64,000 bases of DNA from Verrucomicrobiota bacterium (GTDB taxonomy: Bacteria; Verrucomicrobiota; Verrucomicrobiia; Opitutales; Opitutaceae): positions 1 to 64,000 of the forward strand of contig JAEWQP010000003.1 of the NCBI GenBank assembly GCA_023399155.1. The letters are read 5' to 3'. Below the pieces are notes generated by a model. That model made no database searches, was not told where the DNA came from, and saw only the letters and a program-made list of their open reading frames with translations. A program made the translations under genes and the position numbers. Positions 1-9,820 of the stretch are shown here, in pieces; the first letter of the stretch is position 1; every line of letters begins with the position of its first letter.

Positions 1-70
1 GACGTCGTGCTTCCAGCCGCCGGACCTTCAGCGCTTCCCCATCAATCTTGCATCCTTTCGGCATCCCCAT
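1..70 (-). CDS. N-terminus of a probable XRE-type HTH regulator (cut by window edge)
   Basis: The minus strand opens with ATG at 70 and stays open to the window edge, giving 23 residues that include IDGEALKVRRLEARR. That resembles the first helix of Cro/C1-type helix-turn-helix domains, which typically begin with a Leu-Arg-x-x-Arg pattern. An in-frame ATG at 64 is an alternative start. A 17-bp inverted repeat lies about 20 bp upstream, as expected for an autoregulated repressor. Only the N-terminus is visible, so the family call is tentative. The sequence between this gene and the urease remnant is richer in A and T than its surroundings. Confidence 0.4.
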   Translation of the reverse strand, partial: MGMPKGCKIDGEALKVRRLEARR

Positions 71-87
71 ACCGCAAACATACAGAT

Positions 88-104
88 GTGACCTCAGTTG
101 TCAC
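88..104. promoter_or_regulatory. Imperfect palindrome, candidate repressor operator
   Basis: GTGACCTCAGTTGTCAC reads as two GTGAC half-sites in inverted orientation around a 7-bp centre. It lies just upstream of the putative XRE gene that starts at 70 and near an AT-rich stretch that could hold its promoter. The form resembles phage and ICE-type repressor operators, but no binding data can be inferred. Confidence 0.4.
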
Positions 105-116
105 TTCTATAAGTAA

Positions 117-236
117 CAATCAATAAGACGTGATGATGTGATGGAGGGCGTCGCCGAGATGATCCACGAGGTGCAGGTGGAGGCAACGTTCCCGGACGGG
201 ACAAAGCTCGTCACCGTGCACGAACCGATTCGCTGA
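117..236 (+). pseudogene. ureA: 3' fragment of urease gamma subunit gene
   Basis: The frame ending at the TGA at 234-236 encodes RDDVMEGVAEMIHEVQVEAT and continues to a His-Glu-Pro-Ile-Arg end, the unmistakable C-terminus of UreA. A full UreA has about 100 residues; only about 36 are here. The same frame hits a TAA at 114-116, and the DNA before it has no resemblance to UreA. The first two thirds are therefore missing. The break lies around 117-128, next to a probable repressor gene, so an inserted element, a deletion or a chimeric assembly are all possible. ureB follows 17 bp later in the normal order. Confidence 0.8.
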
Positions 237-253
237 TCCCCTGGGGAGCAACC

Positions 254-580
254 ATGACACCCGGAGAAATCATCACACCGCCCGATGCGCCGAGGCTTCC
301 TGCAAACACCGGGCTCGAAACGCGGACAATCGAGGTGGTCAATTCTGGCGACCGACCGATCCAGGTGGGCTCGCATTATCACTTCTTCGAGACGAACGAC
401 GCCCTCGTGTTTGATCGCCCGTCGGCACGCGGCTTCCGGCTCAACATTCCCGCCGGCACGGCCGTGCGCTTCGAAGCCGGCGACACCAAGCGCGTGGAAC
501 TCGTCGCCCTGGCCGGGCGTCGCGAGGTCTTCGGCCTGCAGGGAAAGATCAACGGTCGCCTCAACCCGGCCGACCCATGA
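254..580 (+). CDS. ureB: Urease beta subunit
   Basis: This 108-residue protein is the full-length small beta subunit of urease, which hydrolyses urea to ammonia and carbon dioxide in the cytoplasm as part of the (alpha-beta-gamma)3 complex. It shows the family opening (MTPGEI), the QVGSHYHFFE segment and the GxRxNIPAGTAVRFEPG-like region, here GFRLNIPAGTAVRFEAGD. A purine-rich GGGGAGCAACC sits just before the ATG. The gene lies between a truncated ureA and ureC, so whether it is still expressed from the native promoter is doubtful. Confidence 0.95.
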   Translation: MTPGEIITPPDAPRLPANTGLETRTIEVVNSGDRPIQVGSHYHFFETNDALVFDRPSARGFRLNIPAGTAVRFEAGDTKRVELVALAGRREVFGLQGKINGRLNPADP

Positions 581-739
581 TACGCCGCTAACCCGACTCG
601 GATGTGCGAAGCGGGCGGCGGCGAGCCGGCCCGCTTCGTGCTTCCGCGAAACGTGCGGGGCGAAATCCACCCCCGGTGCCCTCCGGCCCGGAGGCCTGTC
701 CCCGCACTCCATCCACCCGCTACGCTCAAGCCGTTCCTC

Positions 740-2515
<1,776 letters not shown>

Positions 2516-2688
2516 CGCGTGTTTTCGAACCCGTGGTGCGGTTCACGCCGATCGACGAGCTTCAGAAAGGGAGACCCCGGCTCCTGCCCGGCCGCGATCG
2601 TCGCTCGGCAAACGCCCACGGTTGCGCATGCGCCGCGGAGCGGGCGCTCCGCCCTCCAGGCGGCGGCGGGCTCGTTCGGGTCTCGGGC

Positions 2689-3066
2689 CTATAGGACTTC
2701 CTGGCCCCGTCTTCTGGCGAGCATCCAGGCGATGAGCTGCAGCGTGCGCTCGGCATCGGGCAAACGCACGCCGGTGATCCAGGCATTGAGCGCTTGTCGG
2801 GAAACGCCCATGACGCGCGCCACCCGCGCCTGCTCCCCATGGGCTGCAAACTCGCGACGCAACTCGGCAGCGAGGGCGTTCCACAGCGGCGTGGCTTCGC
2901 CTGGACGAAGCGTCGCTCCAGGCTTGCGCTTTCGCGCAGTCGCCCGTTTCGCCGCATCCGCCGCCTCGAAGGCGAGCCGGGCTCCGGCCTCCCAGAGAGC
3001 CTGGCCAATATCGTCGGCAATCGCCGCCTTCGGATGCGAAAAAATCGAGCGATTCATGTCATTCAT
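2689..3066 (-). CDS. Small helix-turn-helix DNA-binding protein
   Basis: The product has 125 residues. The N-terminal half is Ala/Arg rich without a recognisable domain. Residues about 78-112 (EQARVARVMGVSRQALNAW) match an XRE-like helix-turn-helix: a Gly-Val-Ser turn followed by a recognition helix. The first ATG (3066) lies in the middle of a perfect 21-bp palindrome; a second ATG at 3057 lies just after it. Either way the palindrome covers the translation start, suggesting autoregulation. The gene converges with ureC and sits downstream of tRNA-Arg. The targets are unknown; the name of the family is not certain. Confidence 0.7.
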   Translation of the reverse strand: MNDMNRSIFSHPKAAIADDIGQALWEAGARLAFEAADAAKRATARKRKPGATLRPGEATPLWNALAAELRREFAAHGEQARVARVMGVSRQALNAWITGVRLPDAERTLQLIAWMLARRRGQEVL

Positions 3067-3076
3067 TGAATGACAT
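3056..3076. promoter_or_regulatory. Perfect 21-bp palindrome over HTH start codon
   Basis: ATGTCATTCA and TGAATGACAT are exact inverted copies around a single T at 3066. The right position for an operator is clear: it covers the start codon and the ribosome-binding region of the HTH gene on the minus strand. An autorepression site is the simplest reading. Confidence 0.6.
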
Positions 3077-3177
3077 TCTTCGGCGAGGGCGAGCGAAAGG
3101 TGAGGCGAGCTCGAGGTCTCGCGCGCAGTCGTTGCCCCAGTTGGGGGCGGAGGATCGAACAGGACGGCTTCCGTTAT

Positions 3178-3227
3178 GTTCTCAAAAAAACGATTCTGAG
3201 AACTTGGGTCCTGATTTGAGAACTTGG
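3178..3227. repeat. TGAGAAC repeats downstream of tRNA-Arg
   Basis: GTTCTCA (3178-3184) is the inverse of TGAGAAC at 3197-3203, and the latter is repeated as TGAGAACTTGG at 3217-3227, exactly 20 bp later. Read on the minus strand, the inverted pair encloses a run of seven T, so it may act as terminator for the tRNA-Arg transcript. Alternatively the 20-bp spacing suits protein binding on one DNA face near the HTH gene. Confidence 0.35.
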
Positions 3228-3282
3228 TTCGGTCTTTGAAGAACTTTGTTCTGCGAAATCAGCCGCTTCAGCGGCTCGCTCG

Positions 3283-3357
3283 TGGTACTCCCGCCGGGAG
3301 TCGAACCCGGATCTTCGGCTTCGGAGGCCAACATTCTATCCATTGAACTACAGGAGC
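3283..3357 (-). tRNA. tRNA-Arg (anticodon CCG)
   Basis: The reverse strand folds as a complete cloverleaf: acceptor GCTCCTG/CGGGAGT, a D arm GTTC/GAAT, an anticodon stem TTGGC/GCCGA with loop CTCCGAA, and a T arm CCGGG-TTCGACT-CCCGG. The anticodon CCG (3322-3324) reads CGG arginine codons. The 3' CCA is encoded (TGG at 3283-3285 on the plus strand). Confidence 0.95.
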
Positions 3358-3577
3358 ACGGCGCCAGGCAGGGCCCGGACGAGTCGCGCAGTGTCAAACC
3401 CACGCGGAAGGCTGTAAAGGTGAATTTCGCCACGAACACGTCGCTCCCCACGGAAGCCGGGCGCAGCCGCTTGCGGCACCAGGCCCCCTCCGCCGATTCC
3501 TCCGCCGCGAACAGCCCCTGATGCGGCGCCGGGGCGCTACGGCGTCGGCGGGAAATGCCGCGCCCGACCGACCCGGC

Positions 3578-3961
3578 CTATCCCGCGATGTGTTTCTCGT
3601 AGGCCTCGGGCGAGAGCAGGCCCGGGACCTGCGCGCGGTTCATCACCTTGATCTTAAGCATCCACCCGTCGTCATACGGTGCCTTGTTCAGCGTCTCGGG
3701 CGCGGTGGCGAGGAGCGGGTTGACCTCGATGACCTCGGCGTCGACGGGCATGAACAGGTCGGAGGCGGCCTTGACCGACTCGACCACGCCGAAGGTCTCA
3801 CCGCAGCGCAGCGTGCGGCCGGCCTTGGGCAACTCGCAAAATGTGATGTCGCCCAGGCTGTTCTGGGCGTAGTCGGTGATGCCGATGAGAGCAGTCCCGT
3901 CGTCGTTGAGACTGAGCCACTCGTGTTCGCGGGTGTAGTGGAGATTCGTCGGGACGTTCAT
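3578..3961 (-). CDS. gcvH: Glycine cleavage system H protein
   Basis: GcvH is the lipoylated shuttle of the glycine cleavage system, carrying the aminomethyl group between the P, T and L proteins. The product has 127 residues, normal for the family. The lipoylation site is Lys64 in VVESVKAASDL, and the typical start YTREHEW is at residues 9-15. I place the start at 3961, because the longer frame (to 4000) only adds unrelated residues. It lies 13 bp after gcvT on the same strand, so the two are co-transcribed. No gcvP is in the window. Confidence 0.95.
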   Translation of the reverse strand: MNVPTNLHYTREHEWLSLNDDGTALIGITDYAQNSLGDITFCELPKAGRTLRCGETFGVVESVKAASDLFMPVDAEVIEVNPLLATAPETLNKAPYDDGWMLKIKVMNRAQVPGLLSPEAYEKHIAG

Positions 3962-3974
3962 CGTTTCGGAGTCC

Positions 3975-5075
3975 TCAGGATTGCTTGGGAAGGTCGACAA
4001 AGGGCGGCTTGCAGGTGAGCAGGGCGACGCGCTGCCCGCGCACGTCCACGGCCAGCGCCCCGGTCGCGGCGGCGGCGGTCACGAGCGCGGAGCCGATGGC
4101 CTCGTTGCGCACGGGCGAGAGTGTGCCGCTGAGCACGCGGCCGACGGCCTGCTCGCCGGCGAGCACCGGCGTACCGGGGCGAATGATACGCCGATCGCCG
4201 GTGCGGAAAAAGACCACGCGCCGCGCGGGGCCCTCGTTTTTCTCGCGCAGAAGGGCTTCGCGCCCGACGAAGTCGGAGGCCTTGCCCAGCTTGACTGTCC
4301 ACATCAGACCGGCCTGCACGGGTGTGATCTCGTCGTCGATCTCGTGGCCGTAGAGCGAGAAACCTGCCTCCAGGCGCAGGCTGTCGCGCGCGCCGAGCCC
4401 GCAGGGGATCAGCCCATGCGTCCGCCCGGCTTCCTCCAGCGCGAACGCGATCTCCTCGGCGCGGTCCCACGGCACGAACAGCTCATAGCCGAGTTCACCC
4501 GTGTAGCCCGTGCGACTGATGATGGACAACACGCCGGCGACAGGTGCCTCGGCGAAACGGTAGTAGCGCAGCTCGGGCAACGGCACGGGCGTGAGCTTTT
4601 CCAGGATGTCCCGCGAGCGCGGCCCCTGGAGCGCGATCAGGCCCCACTGTTGCGACTGATCCTCGATCGCGCCGCCGAAGTCGCCGGCGTGGCTGCGGAT
4701 CCAGGCGAGGTCCTTTCCCGTGTTCGACGCGTTGACGCAGATGAGGAAATCATCCGGCGCGCGCATGTAGACGAGCAGATCGTCCACCACCCCGCCGCCC
4801 GGGTGACACATGGGCGAGTAAAGCACACCGCCGGGCGTGAGGCGGGAGACATCGTTGGTGAGGAGCCGGTCGATGAAAGCCCCGGCGCCCCGCCCGCGCA
4901 CGAGAAACTCTCCCATGTGCGAGACATCGAACATCCCGGCGGCTGTGCGCACGGCGCGGTGCTCGTCGAGGATGCTCTTAAACTGCACGGGCATCTCCCA
5001 TCCTGCAAAATCCACGAAGCGCGCGCCGCGCGCCGCGTTGAACTCGTGCAGGCAGGTTCGCCGGAGAGTGGACAT
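3975..5075 (-). CDS. gcvT: Glycine cleavage system T protein (aminomethyltransferase)
   Basis: The T protein releases ammonia from the aminomethyl-lipoyl H protein and passes the methylene group to tetrahydrofolate. The product has 366 residues, the usual size, with the family opening (CLHEFNAARGARFVDFAGWE), the MFDVSHMGEF motif and the C-terminal barrel domain. It precedes gcvH directly. The gene upstream, a CNNM membrane protein, ends 80 bp before; this gap is too short and shows no tandem-aptamer pattern of a glycine riboswitch. Confidence 0.95.
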   Translation of the reverse strand: MSTLRRTCLHEFNAARGARFVDFAGWEMPVQFKSILDEHRAVRTAAGMFDVSHMGEFLVRGRGAGAFIDRLLTNDVSRLTPGGVLYSPMCHPGGGVVDDLLVYMRAPDDFLICVNASNTGKDLAWIRSHAGDFGGAIEDQSQQWGLIALQGPRSRDILEKLTPVPLPELRYYRFAEAPVAGVLSIISRTGYTGELGYELFVPWDRAEEIAFALEEAGRTHGLIPCGLGARDSLRLEAGFSLYGHEIDDEITPVQAGLMWTVKLGKASDFVGREALLREKNEGPARRVVFFRTGDRRIIRPGTPVLAGEQAVGRVLSGTLSPVRNEAIGSALVTAAAATGALAVDVRGQRVALLTCKPPFVDLPKQS

Positions 5076-5155
5076 GGGAACGCTCGACTAATGACGCGGG
5101 TGGGCCGCGTGCAAGGTCGTTTCTCCCGCACGCCGCACGCCTGGCGCACGCCGCG

Positions 5156-6478
5156 TCATCCCCTGATCTCCTCCTTGGGGGGCAGCGTGACGGGCAGCCG
5201 CGCGACCAGCACCTTGTCGACGCGGAAACGGTCCATATCGACGACCTCCCAGCGAAAACCGCCTGCCTCGAAGAAGTCGCCCGCCTTCGGGATGCGTCCA
5301 AAGTGGGTCATGATGAAACCGCCGAGTGTCTGGAAATCCGCTCGATCCTCACCCGGCAGTCGCGTGACGCCGAGGACCTCGCGCACGTCGACGATCGCCA
5401 TCGTCGCATCGATCAACCACGAACCGTCGGTGCGGCGGTGCGCCTCCGGGCCGGCCGACGTTCCGCGTGAAGGCAGGTCCCCGACGATCGCCTCGAGCAC
5501 ATCGATCAACGTGACGATGCCGCTGACGGTGCCAAACTCGTCGGTCACGAGCGCGATGTGGCGTGAGGAGCGCTTGAACGACTCCAGTAGCTGGATACCG
5601 GAGACCGTCTCCGGGACGAACAGCGGCTTGGTGATGAGGTCGCGCATCGGCGTCTGGAAGCCTGCGGCGGAGTTGGCCCACAACGCCTTGACCGAGAGCA
5701 TGCCCACGATGTCGTCAGGGCCGCCGCGATGCACCGGGAAATGCGAGTGCCCGCTGGCGACGATCTTGCGCCAGTTCACCTCGTCGGGATCCTCGCTATC
5801 GATCCAGACGATCTTCGGACGCGGGGTCATGATGGCGGTGACCTGGAGGCGATCCAGCGCGAGCACCCCCTCGACCATGCGCTTTTCCGCCTCGAGAAAG
5901 ACACCCTCGGTCAGGCCCTGCTCGATGAGCAGAGTGACTTCTTCATCCGTCACGGTCGCCTCCTTGACCCGGCCGACGCGGAAGAGCTTGAGCACGGCAT
6001 CCGTGATCGCAGCGAGTCCGGAAACAAGCGGGCCGCCCAGCCGCGAGAGCGCGGTCATCGGCCGGGCGACGAGCATGGCGTAACGTTCGGGCCGGGACAT
6101 CGCGATGCGCTTGGGCACGAGTTCGCCGAACACCACGGACAACAGTGTGATCGGCACGGCCACGAGGCCGATCGCCACGCGGTTGGCGTAGGGACCGATG
6201 AGCGGTAGGTCCGCTAGCCACGGCTCGAGGGCCGGAGCGAACGTCGCTCCGCCGATCGCACCGGTCACCACACCGATCAGCGTGATGCCGACCTGGACGG
6301 TCGAGAGAAACTTTGCCGGCGCCTCGGCGAGGGCCAGGGCGGCCTTGGCGCTGGCGCTTCCCTGATCGGCCAGGTGCTTGAGCCGGGCCCTCCGAGCGGC
6401 CACCACCGCGATCTCAGCTAGAGCGAACAGGCCGCCCAAAAGCGTGAACACGAAAAGGATACCCAAACTGTAACTCAC
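5156..6478 (-). CDS. CNNM/CBS/CorC-HlyC transmembrane protein
   Basis: The 440-residue product has an N-terminal CNNM membrane domain (about residues 1-190, with hydrophobic segments near 5-25, 60-80 and 95-125), a pair of CBS domains (ITAIMTPRPKIVWID to about residue 340), and a C-terminal CorC/HlyC domain with RFRVDKVLVARLP. The family (YtfL, PaeA and others, often misnamed haemolysins) is linked to divalent cation or polyamine export. It is transcribed away from a related gene at 6617, with a shared 138-bp promoter region. The transported substrate cannot be read from the sequence. Confidence 0.88.
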   Translation of the reverse strand: MSYSLGILFVFTLLGGLFALAEIAVVAARRARLKHLADQGSASAKAALALAEAPAKFLSTVQVGITLIGVVTGAIGGATFAPALEPWLADLPLIGPYANRVAIGLVAVPITLLSVVFGELVPKRIAMSRPERYAMLVARPMTALSRLGGPLVSGLAAITDAVLKLFRVGRVKEATVTDEEVTLLIEQGLTEGVFLEAEKRMVEGVLALDRLQVTAIMTPRPKIVWIDSEDPDEVNWRKIVASGHSHFPVHRGGPDDIVGMLSVKALWANSAAGFQTPMRDLITKPLFVPETVSGIQLLESFKRSSRHIALVTDEFGTVSGIVTLIDVLEAIVGDLPSRGTSAGPEAHRRTDGSWLIDATMAIVDVREVLGVTRLPGEDRADFQTLGGFIMTHFGRIPKAGDFFEAGGFRWEVVDMDRFRVDKVLVARLPVTLPPKEEIRG

Positions 6479-6616
6479 GATCGCGCAACAGTTGCCGCAT
6501 TTGTGAGCGGCTCACAAATCCTTTCTCGAACCACACCTTGCAGCAGGAGCTTGGTCGGAATAAGCTTCCAGTCTGCTCATGCACCCTGCCAAAGACGCGG
6601 CCTTCGGTTCGAAGCC

Positions 6617-7690
6617 ATGACAGCCATCCTGATCGCCGCTGCACTCACCCTCGGGGTCTGCTTTCTCGCCTCCCTGCTCGAGGCCGTACTGCTGAGCACC
6701 ACGGCTGCCGACATTGAATCACTGAAAAAGCGCTCGCCCGCGCTCGGTGCCGAGCTGGACCGCCACAAGGCCGAAACGCGGGAAGCCCTGACCGCGCTCA
6801 TCTCGCTTCACACCATCGCCATCACCTTGGGTGCCGCGGTGGTCGGCGGCTTGGTCACAGCCCGCCTGGGCGAGTGGTGGCTGGGCGGAGCGGCCGCAGG
6901 CCTCACGGTCGCCACCCTGCTGCTCGCGGAGGTCCTGCCCAAGAACGTCGGCGCCGGTTACCGCACCTCGCTGCAGCCCGCCGCCGCCCGCATGATCTCG
7001 GTGCTGCGCGTCGTGCTTCATCCCATCACCTGGCTTTGCACGCGCTCGGCCCGGATGATCGCGCCCGAATCGCCCGCCGAGGAGCACGATTCCAGCGAGG
7101 AAATCATCCTGCTGGCCGAACGGAGCGCCAAGGAGGGAAAGCTCACCCCTGTCGAATCAAAGATGATCGCCAACGCGCTGACGCTCGACGACATCCGCGT
7201 GTCCGAGATCATGACGCCTCGCACGGTGGTGACGGCGCTCGATGCGACCACGACGGTCGGCGAGGTCTTTGCGAAGCATCGGAACATCCCGTTCGCCCGC
7301 ATGCCGGTGTATCAGGAAGATTTCGACCACGTCATCGGCATGGTGCGCCGGCGCGATCTGCTCAACGCCAAGGCCAACGACCAGGATCACGAACTGGTCG
7401 GCACGCTGAAGCAGGAGATCCATTTCGTGCCCGAGACCGTCAGTGGAGCCGCCGCGCTGCAGCTGTGCCTCAAGACGCACCAACAACTTCTCGTGGTCGT
7501 GGACGAATTCGGCTCGGTGGCGGGCGTCGTGACGATGGAGGACATCATCGAGCATATCATCGGGCGCGAGATCTTCGAGAAGGACGATGTCGCGATCGAC
7601 ATGCGCGAGCTCGCGCGTGCGCGAGGGTTCCGGGGCATCGGCGCACATGGCCGCACGGCCGCGCCGGCCAAGGCTCCGGTGCGCCGCTAA
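6617..7690 (+). CDS. CNNM/CBS membrane protein lacking the CorC domain
   Basis: The start at 6617 (MTAILIAAALTLGVCF) gives 357 residues. There is a CNNM membrane domain (residues 1-about 165, four hydrophobic stretches) and a CBS pair opened by SEIMTPRTVVTALDA. The protein ends soon after the second CBS (MEDIIEHIIGREIFE), so the C-terminal CorC/HlyC domain of its divergent neighbour is absent. A longer frame from 6503 exists but runs through the divergent promoter region. It may be a regulatory or partner paralogue of the neighbour; that is inference. Confidence 0.85.
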   Translation: MTAILIAAALTLGVCFLASLLEAVLLSTTAADIESLKKRSPALGAELDRHKAETREALTALISLHTIAITLGAAVVGGLVTARLGEWWLGGAAAGLTVATLLLAEVLPKNVGAGYRTSLQPAAARMISVLRVVLHPITWLCTRSARMIAPESPAEEHDSSEEIILLAERSAKEGKLTPVESKMIANALTLDDIRVSEIMTPRTVVTALDATTTVGEVFAKHRNIPFARMPVYQEDFDHVIGMVRRRDLLNAKANDQDHELVGTLKQEIHFVPETVSGAAALQLCLKTHQQLLVVVDEFGSVAGVVTMEDIIEHIIGREIFEKDDVAIDMRELARARGFRGIGAHGRTAAPAKAPVRR

Positions 7691-7850
7691 ACAGTGCCGC
7701 GCCCGCACGCCCAGTGCGCGACGCCCCGCATGCCGCGGGCATTTTCCGGGCTCGGCCGCCGCGACGCCTGCGTCGTTCGTGCTTTCCGCGCAGCCCTCGT
7801 GCCCGCTACGGTGATGCGCACCTCGCGCTCCTGAGCGCGTCCCAGTCCAG

Positions 7851-8744
7851 ATGTCGCCGCAGTACCACGTTCACGAGCCCGACCCGTTCCTAATCCAGTT
7901 CACGGAGACGATCGGCATCCGCTATTACGGCCTCGCCTACATCCTGGGCTTCGGGATCGCGGCGGGATTGCTTTGGATCTACTGGCGCCGCGGCCGCTCG
8001 CCGATTACTCCGGCCGCGCAGGGCGACCTGATGTTTGCCGGGATGCTTGGGACGTTCATCGGTGGACGGCTCGGTTTCTTCCTTTTCTATTCTCCCGGGA
8101 CCCTGCTGGAGGATCCGGTTCAACTCGTCCGCATCTGGGAGGGCGGGATGGCGAGCCACGGCGGCTTCATCGGCGTCTTCGTCGGCGTCTGGTGGGCGGC
8201 GCACAAGCACCGGATCCCGCTCGTCACCGCGGGCGACATCGCGGTGACGCTCGCGCCCGCCGGGCTCATGCTCGGTCGGCTCGCCAACTACATCAACGGC
8301 GAGCTCTGGGGCAATGTGATCCAAAGCCATGTCCCGTGGGCCGTGATCTTCACCACCTCCGCACCGCCTGGCACCAACCCGCTGCTGATCGAGCCGCGCC
8401 ATCCGTCGCAGCTCTACGAGGCGGCGCTGGAGGGACTGGTCCTGCTCGTCTATACGCAGTGGCGGATCTGGTGCACACCAGTGGTAACGCGCGCGCCAGG
8501 CCGGCTGGCGGGGGAGTTTCTCCTCGGCTACGCCGTCGCACGCGTGATCAGCGAGCACTTTCGCGAGCACGACGTCGGGATCGAGCCGTTCCTCGGGCTG
8601 AATCGCGGCGCGTGGCTTTCGCTGGGCCTCCTCGCCGCCGGCGCGTGGCTGATCGCGACCTCCGCCGCGCGCGGACGCGCTGCCGCGGCCCGCGCCTACG
8701 GGCGATCGGACACACCGCCGACCGACCCTGGCTCGTCCCGGTAA
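7851..8744 (+). CDS. lgt: Prolipoprotein diacylglyceryl transferase
   Basis: Lgt attaches diacylglycerol from phosphatidylglycerol to the cysteine of prolipoprotein lipoboxes in the inner membrane. The 297-residue product has the Lgt signature GRLANYINGELWG near residue 145, the conserved GGMASHGG histidine motif, the early IRYYGLAYILGF segment and about seven membrane helices. The C-terminal tail of about 30 Ala/Arg-rich residues extends beyond most homologues. It stands alone: 160 bp after a CNNM gene and 116 bp before the hydrolase gene. Confidence 0.95.
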   Translation: MSPQYHVHEPDPFLIQFTETIGIRYYGLAYILGFGIAAGLLWIYWRRGRSPITPAAQGDLMFAGMLGTFIGGRLGFFLFYSPGTLLEDPVQLVRIWEGGMASHGGFIGVFVGVWWAAHKHRIPLVTAGDIAVTLAPAGLMLGRLANYINGELWGNVIQSHVPWAVIFTTSAPPGTNPLLIEPRHPSQLYEAALEGLVLLVYTQWRIWCTPVVTRAPGRLAGEFLLGYAVARVISEHFREHDVGIEPFLGLNRGAWLSLGLLAAGAWLIATSAARGRAAAARAYGRSDTPPTDPGSSR

Positions 8745-8860
8745 CATGGCGCAGGCGCCCGCCGCTCACATCCGCAAGGGCTGCGCGACAGCGAACAGTC
8801 CGGCGAGGCTCCGCCACTTTGGGCTGTGAACCGGGTGGCGACACGACGATAAATCCGCGC

Positions 8861-9670
8861 ATGAAAATCGTTCGATGCCGGCTCGCCGACGGCCGGATCG
8901 CGGGAGGGACGCTGCAGGACGACGGTTCGGTGCGCACCGAGGCCGGCGAGACCGTGCGTGGGTTCTCTCTCCTGGCTCCAGTCGTCCCGACCAACATCAT
9001 TGGCATCGGCCTGAATTACCGCAGGCATGCCGAGGAGGGCGGCAAGGGCGTGCCCGCGCGGCCCATGTGGTTCATGAAGACCTCCGGCGCCGTGCAGGAT
9101 CCCGGCGGACCGATCGTGATCCCGGGCACCAGCGCGAGCCCGGAGGTCGACTACGAGGGCGAACTCGCCGTCGTGCTCGGCCGCGCCGCGCGCCATGTCA
9201 CACGCGAGCGGGCTCTGTCATACGTTCTCGGGTACACGTGCGCCAACGATGTGAGCGCGCGCGACTGGCAGTTCAGGCTCGGCAGCGGGCAGTTCTGCCA
9301 TGCCAAGAGCTTTGACACCTTCTGCCCGCTCGGCCCGGTACTCGTCACGCCTGACGAGGTGCCCGACCCGCAGAACCTCCGGCTGTGCACGCGCGTGAAC
9401 GGCGAGATCCGGCAGGATTGGACGACCTCGGACATGGTTTTCGACGTCGCGACGCTGATCGAGTTTCTCAGCGCCAGCCGCACGCTGCCCGTAGGAACGG
9501 TGATCCTCACCGGCACTCCCCATGGCGTGGGCTATGCCCGCACGCCGCCGGTCTGGCTCCGTCCCGGCGATGTCGTCTCGGTTGAGATCGAGCGCATCGG
9601 CACCCTGACCAACCCGGTCGTCGCCGAGACGGCCGGGGCTGAACCACGGATCCGGAACGATGAACCCTGA
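8861..9670 (+). CDS. Fumarylacetoacetate hydrolase family protein
   Basis: The 269-residue product has the FAH fold of the acylpyruvase/2-hydroxyhepta-2,4-diene-1,7-dioate isomerase type. The metal ligands are in DYEGELAVVLGR (Glu-x-Glu), and GYTCANDVSARDWQ, KSFDTFCPLGP and LTGTPHGVGYAR are the hallmark motifs. These enzymes hydrolyse C-C bonds of acylpyruvates or decarboxylate oxaloacetate, so the natural substrate remains open. The start at 8861 fits the family; the frame is open further upstream but there it overlaps lgt. The last codons fall in a repeat that runs past the stop. Confidence 0.9.
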   Translation: MKIVRCRLADGRIAGGTLQDDGSVRTEAGETVRGFSLLAPVVPTNIIGIGLNYRRHAEEGGKGVPARPMWFMKTSGAVQDPGGPIVIPGTSASPEVDYEGELAVVLGRAARHVTRERALSYVLGYTCANDVSARDWQFRLGSGQFCHAKSFDTFCPLGPVLVTPDEVPDPQNLRLCTRVNGEIRQDWTTSDMVFDVATLIEFLSASRTLPVGTVILTGTPHGVGYARTPPVWLRPGDVVSVEIERIGTLTNPVVAETAGAEPRIRNDEP

Positions 9671-9707
9671 CCAGCCACGGATCGCGCTGATCTGCGCGGA
9701 TTCCCAC
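9651..9707. repeat. Degenerate CCACGGAT/TGAT repeats
   Basis: CCACGGATC occurs at the end of the hydrolase gene and again within 40 bp (CCACGGATCGCGCTGATCTGC region), followed by GCGCGGATT. The GGAT/TGAT words recur at about 9-bp spacing. Similar 9-nt periodic words make up another intergenic repeat in this window (23154-23236). The last residues and the stop codon of the hydrolase gene are inside it. Confidence 0.4.
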
Positions 9708-9820
9708 GCATTGCTGCGTCGGGAAAAGCGCCGGCAAGCGTCGGCGGGCCATGCTTGCGCCCCGACGACATCACGGTCCGCCCGTGTGCAGAATCAGTTC
9801 AATCTTCTCCATTTCCCCAT

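Noticed and set aside
5076..5155. Glycine riboswitch before gcvT
   Set aside because: The gap is only 80 bp and has no tandem aptamer pattern.
3981..6083. 700-codon open frame on the plus strand
   Set aside because: It is antisense to gcvT and the CNNM gene, both strongly supported, and shows only Arg/His/Gly-rich composition typical of high-GC shadow frames.
7973..9670. Long frame joining the lgt region and the hydrolase
   Set aside because: The upstream half overlaps lgt in another frame and lacks homology; the hydrolase starts at 8861.
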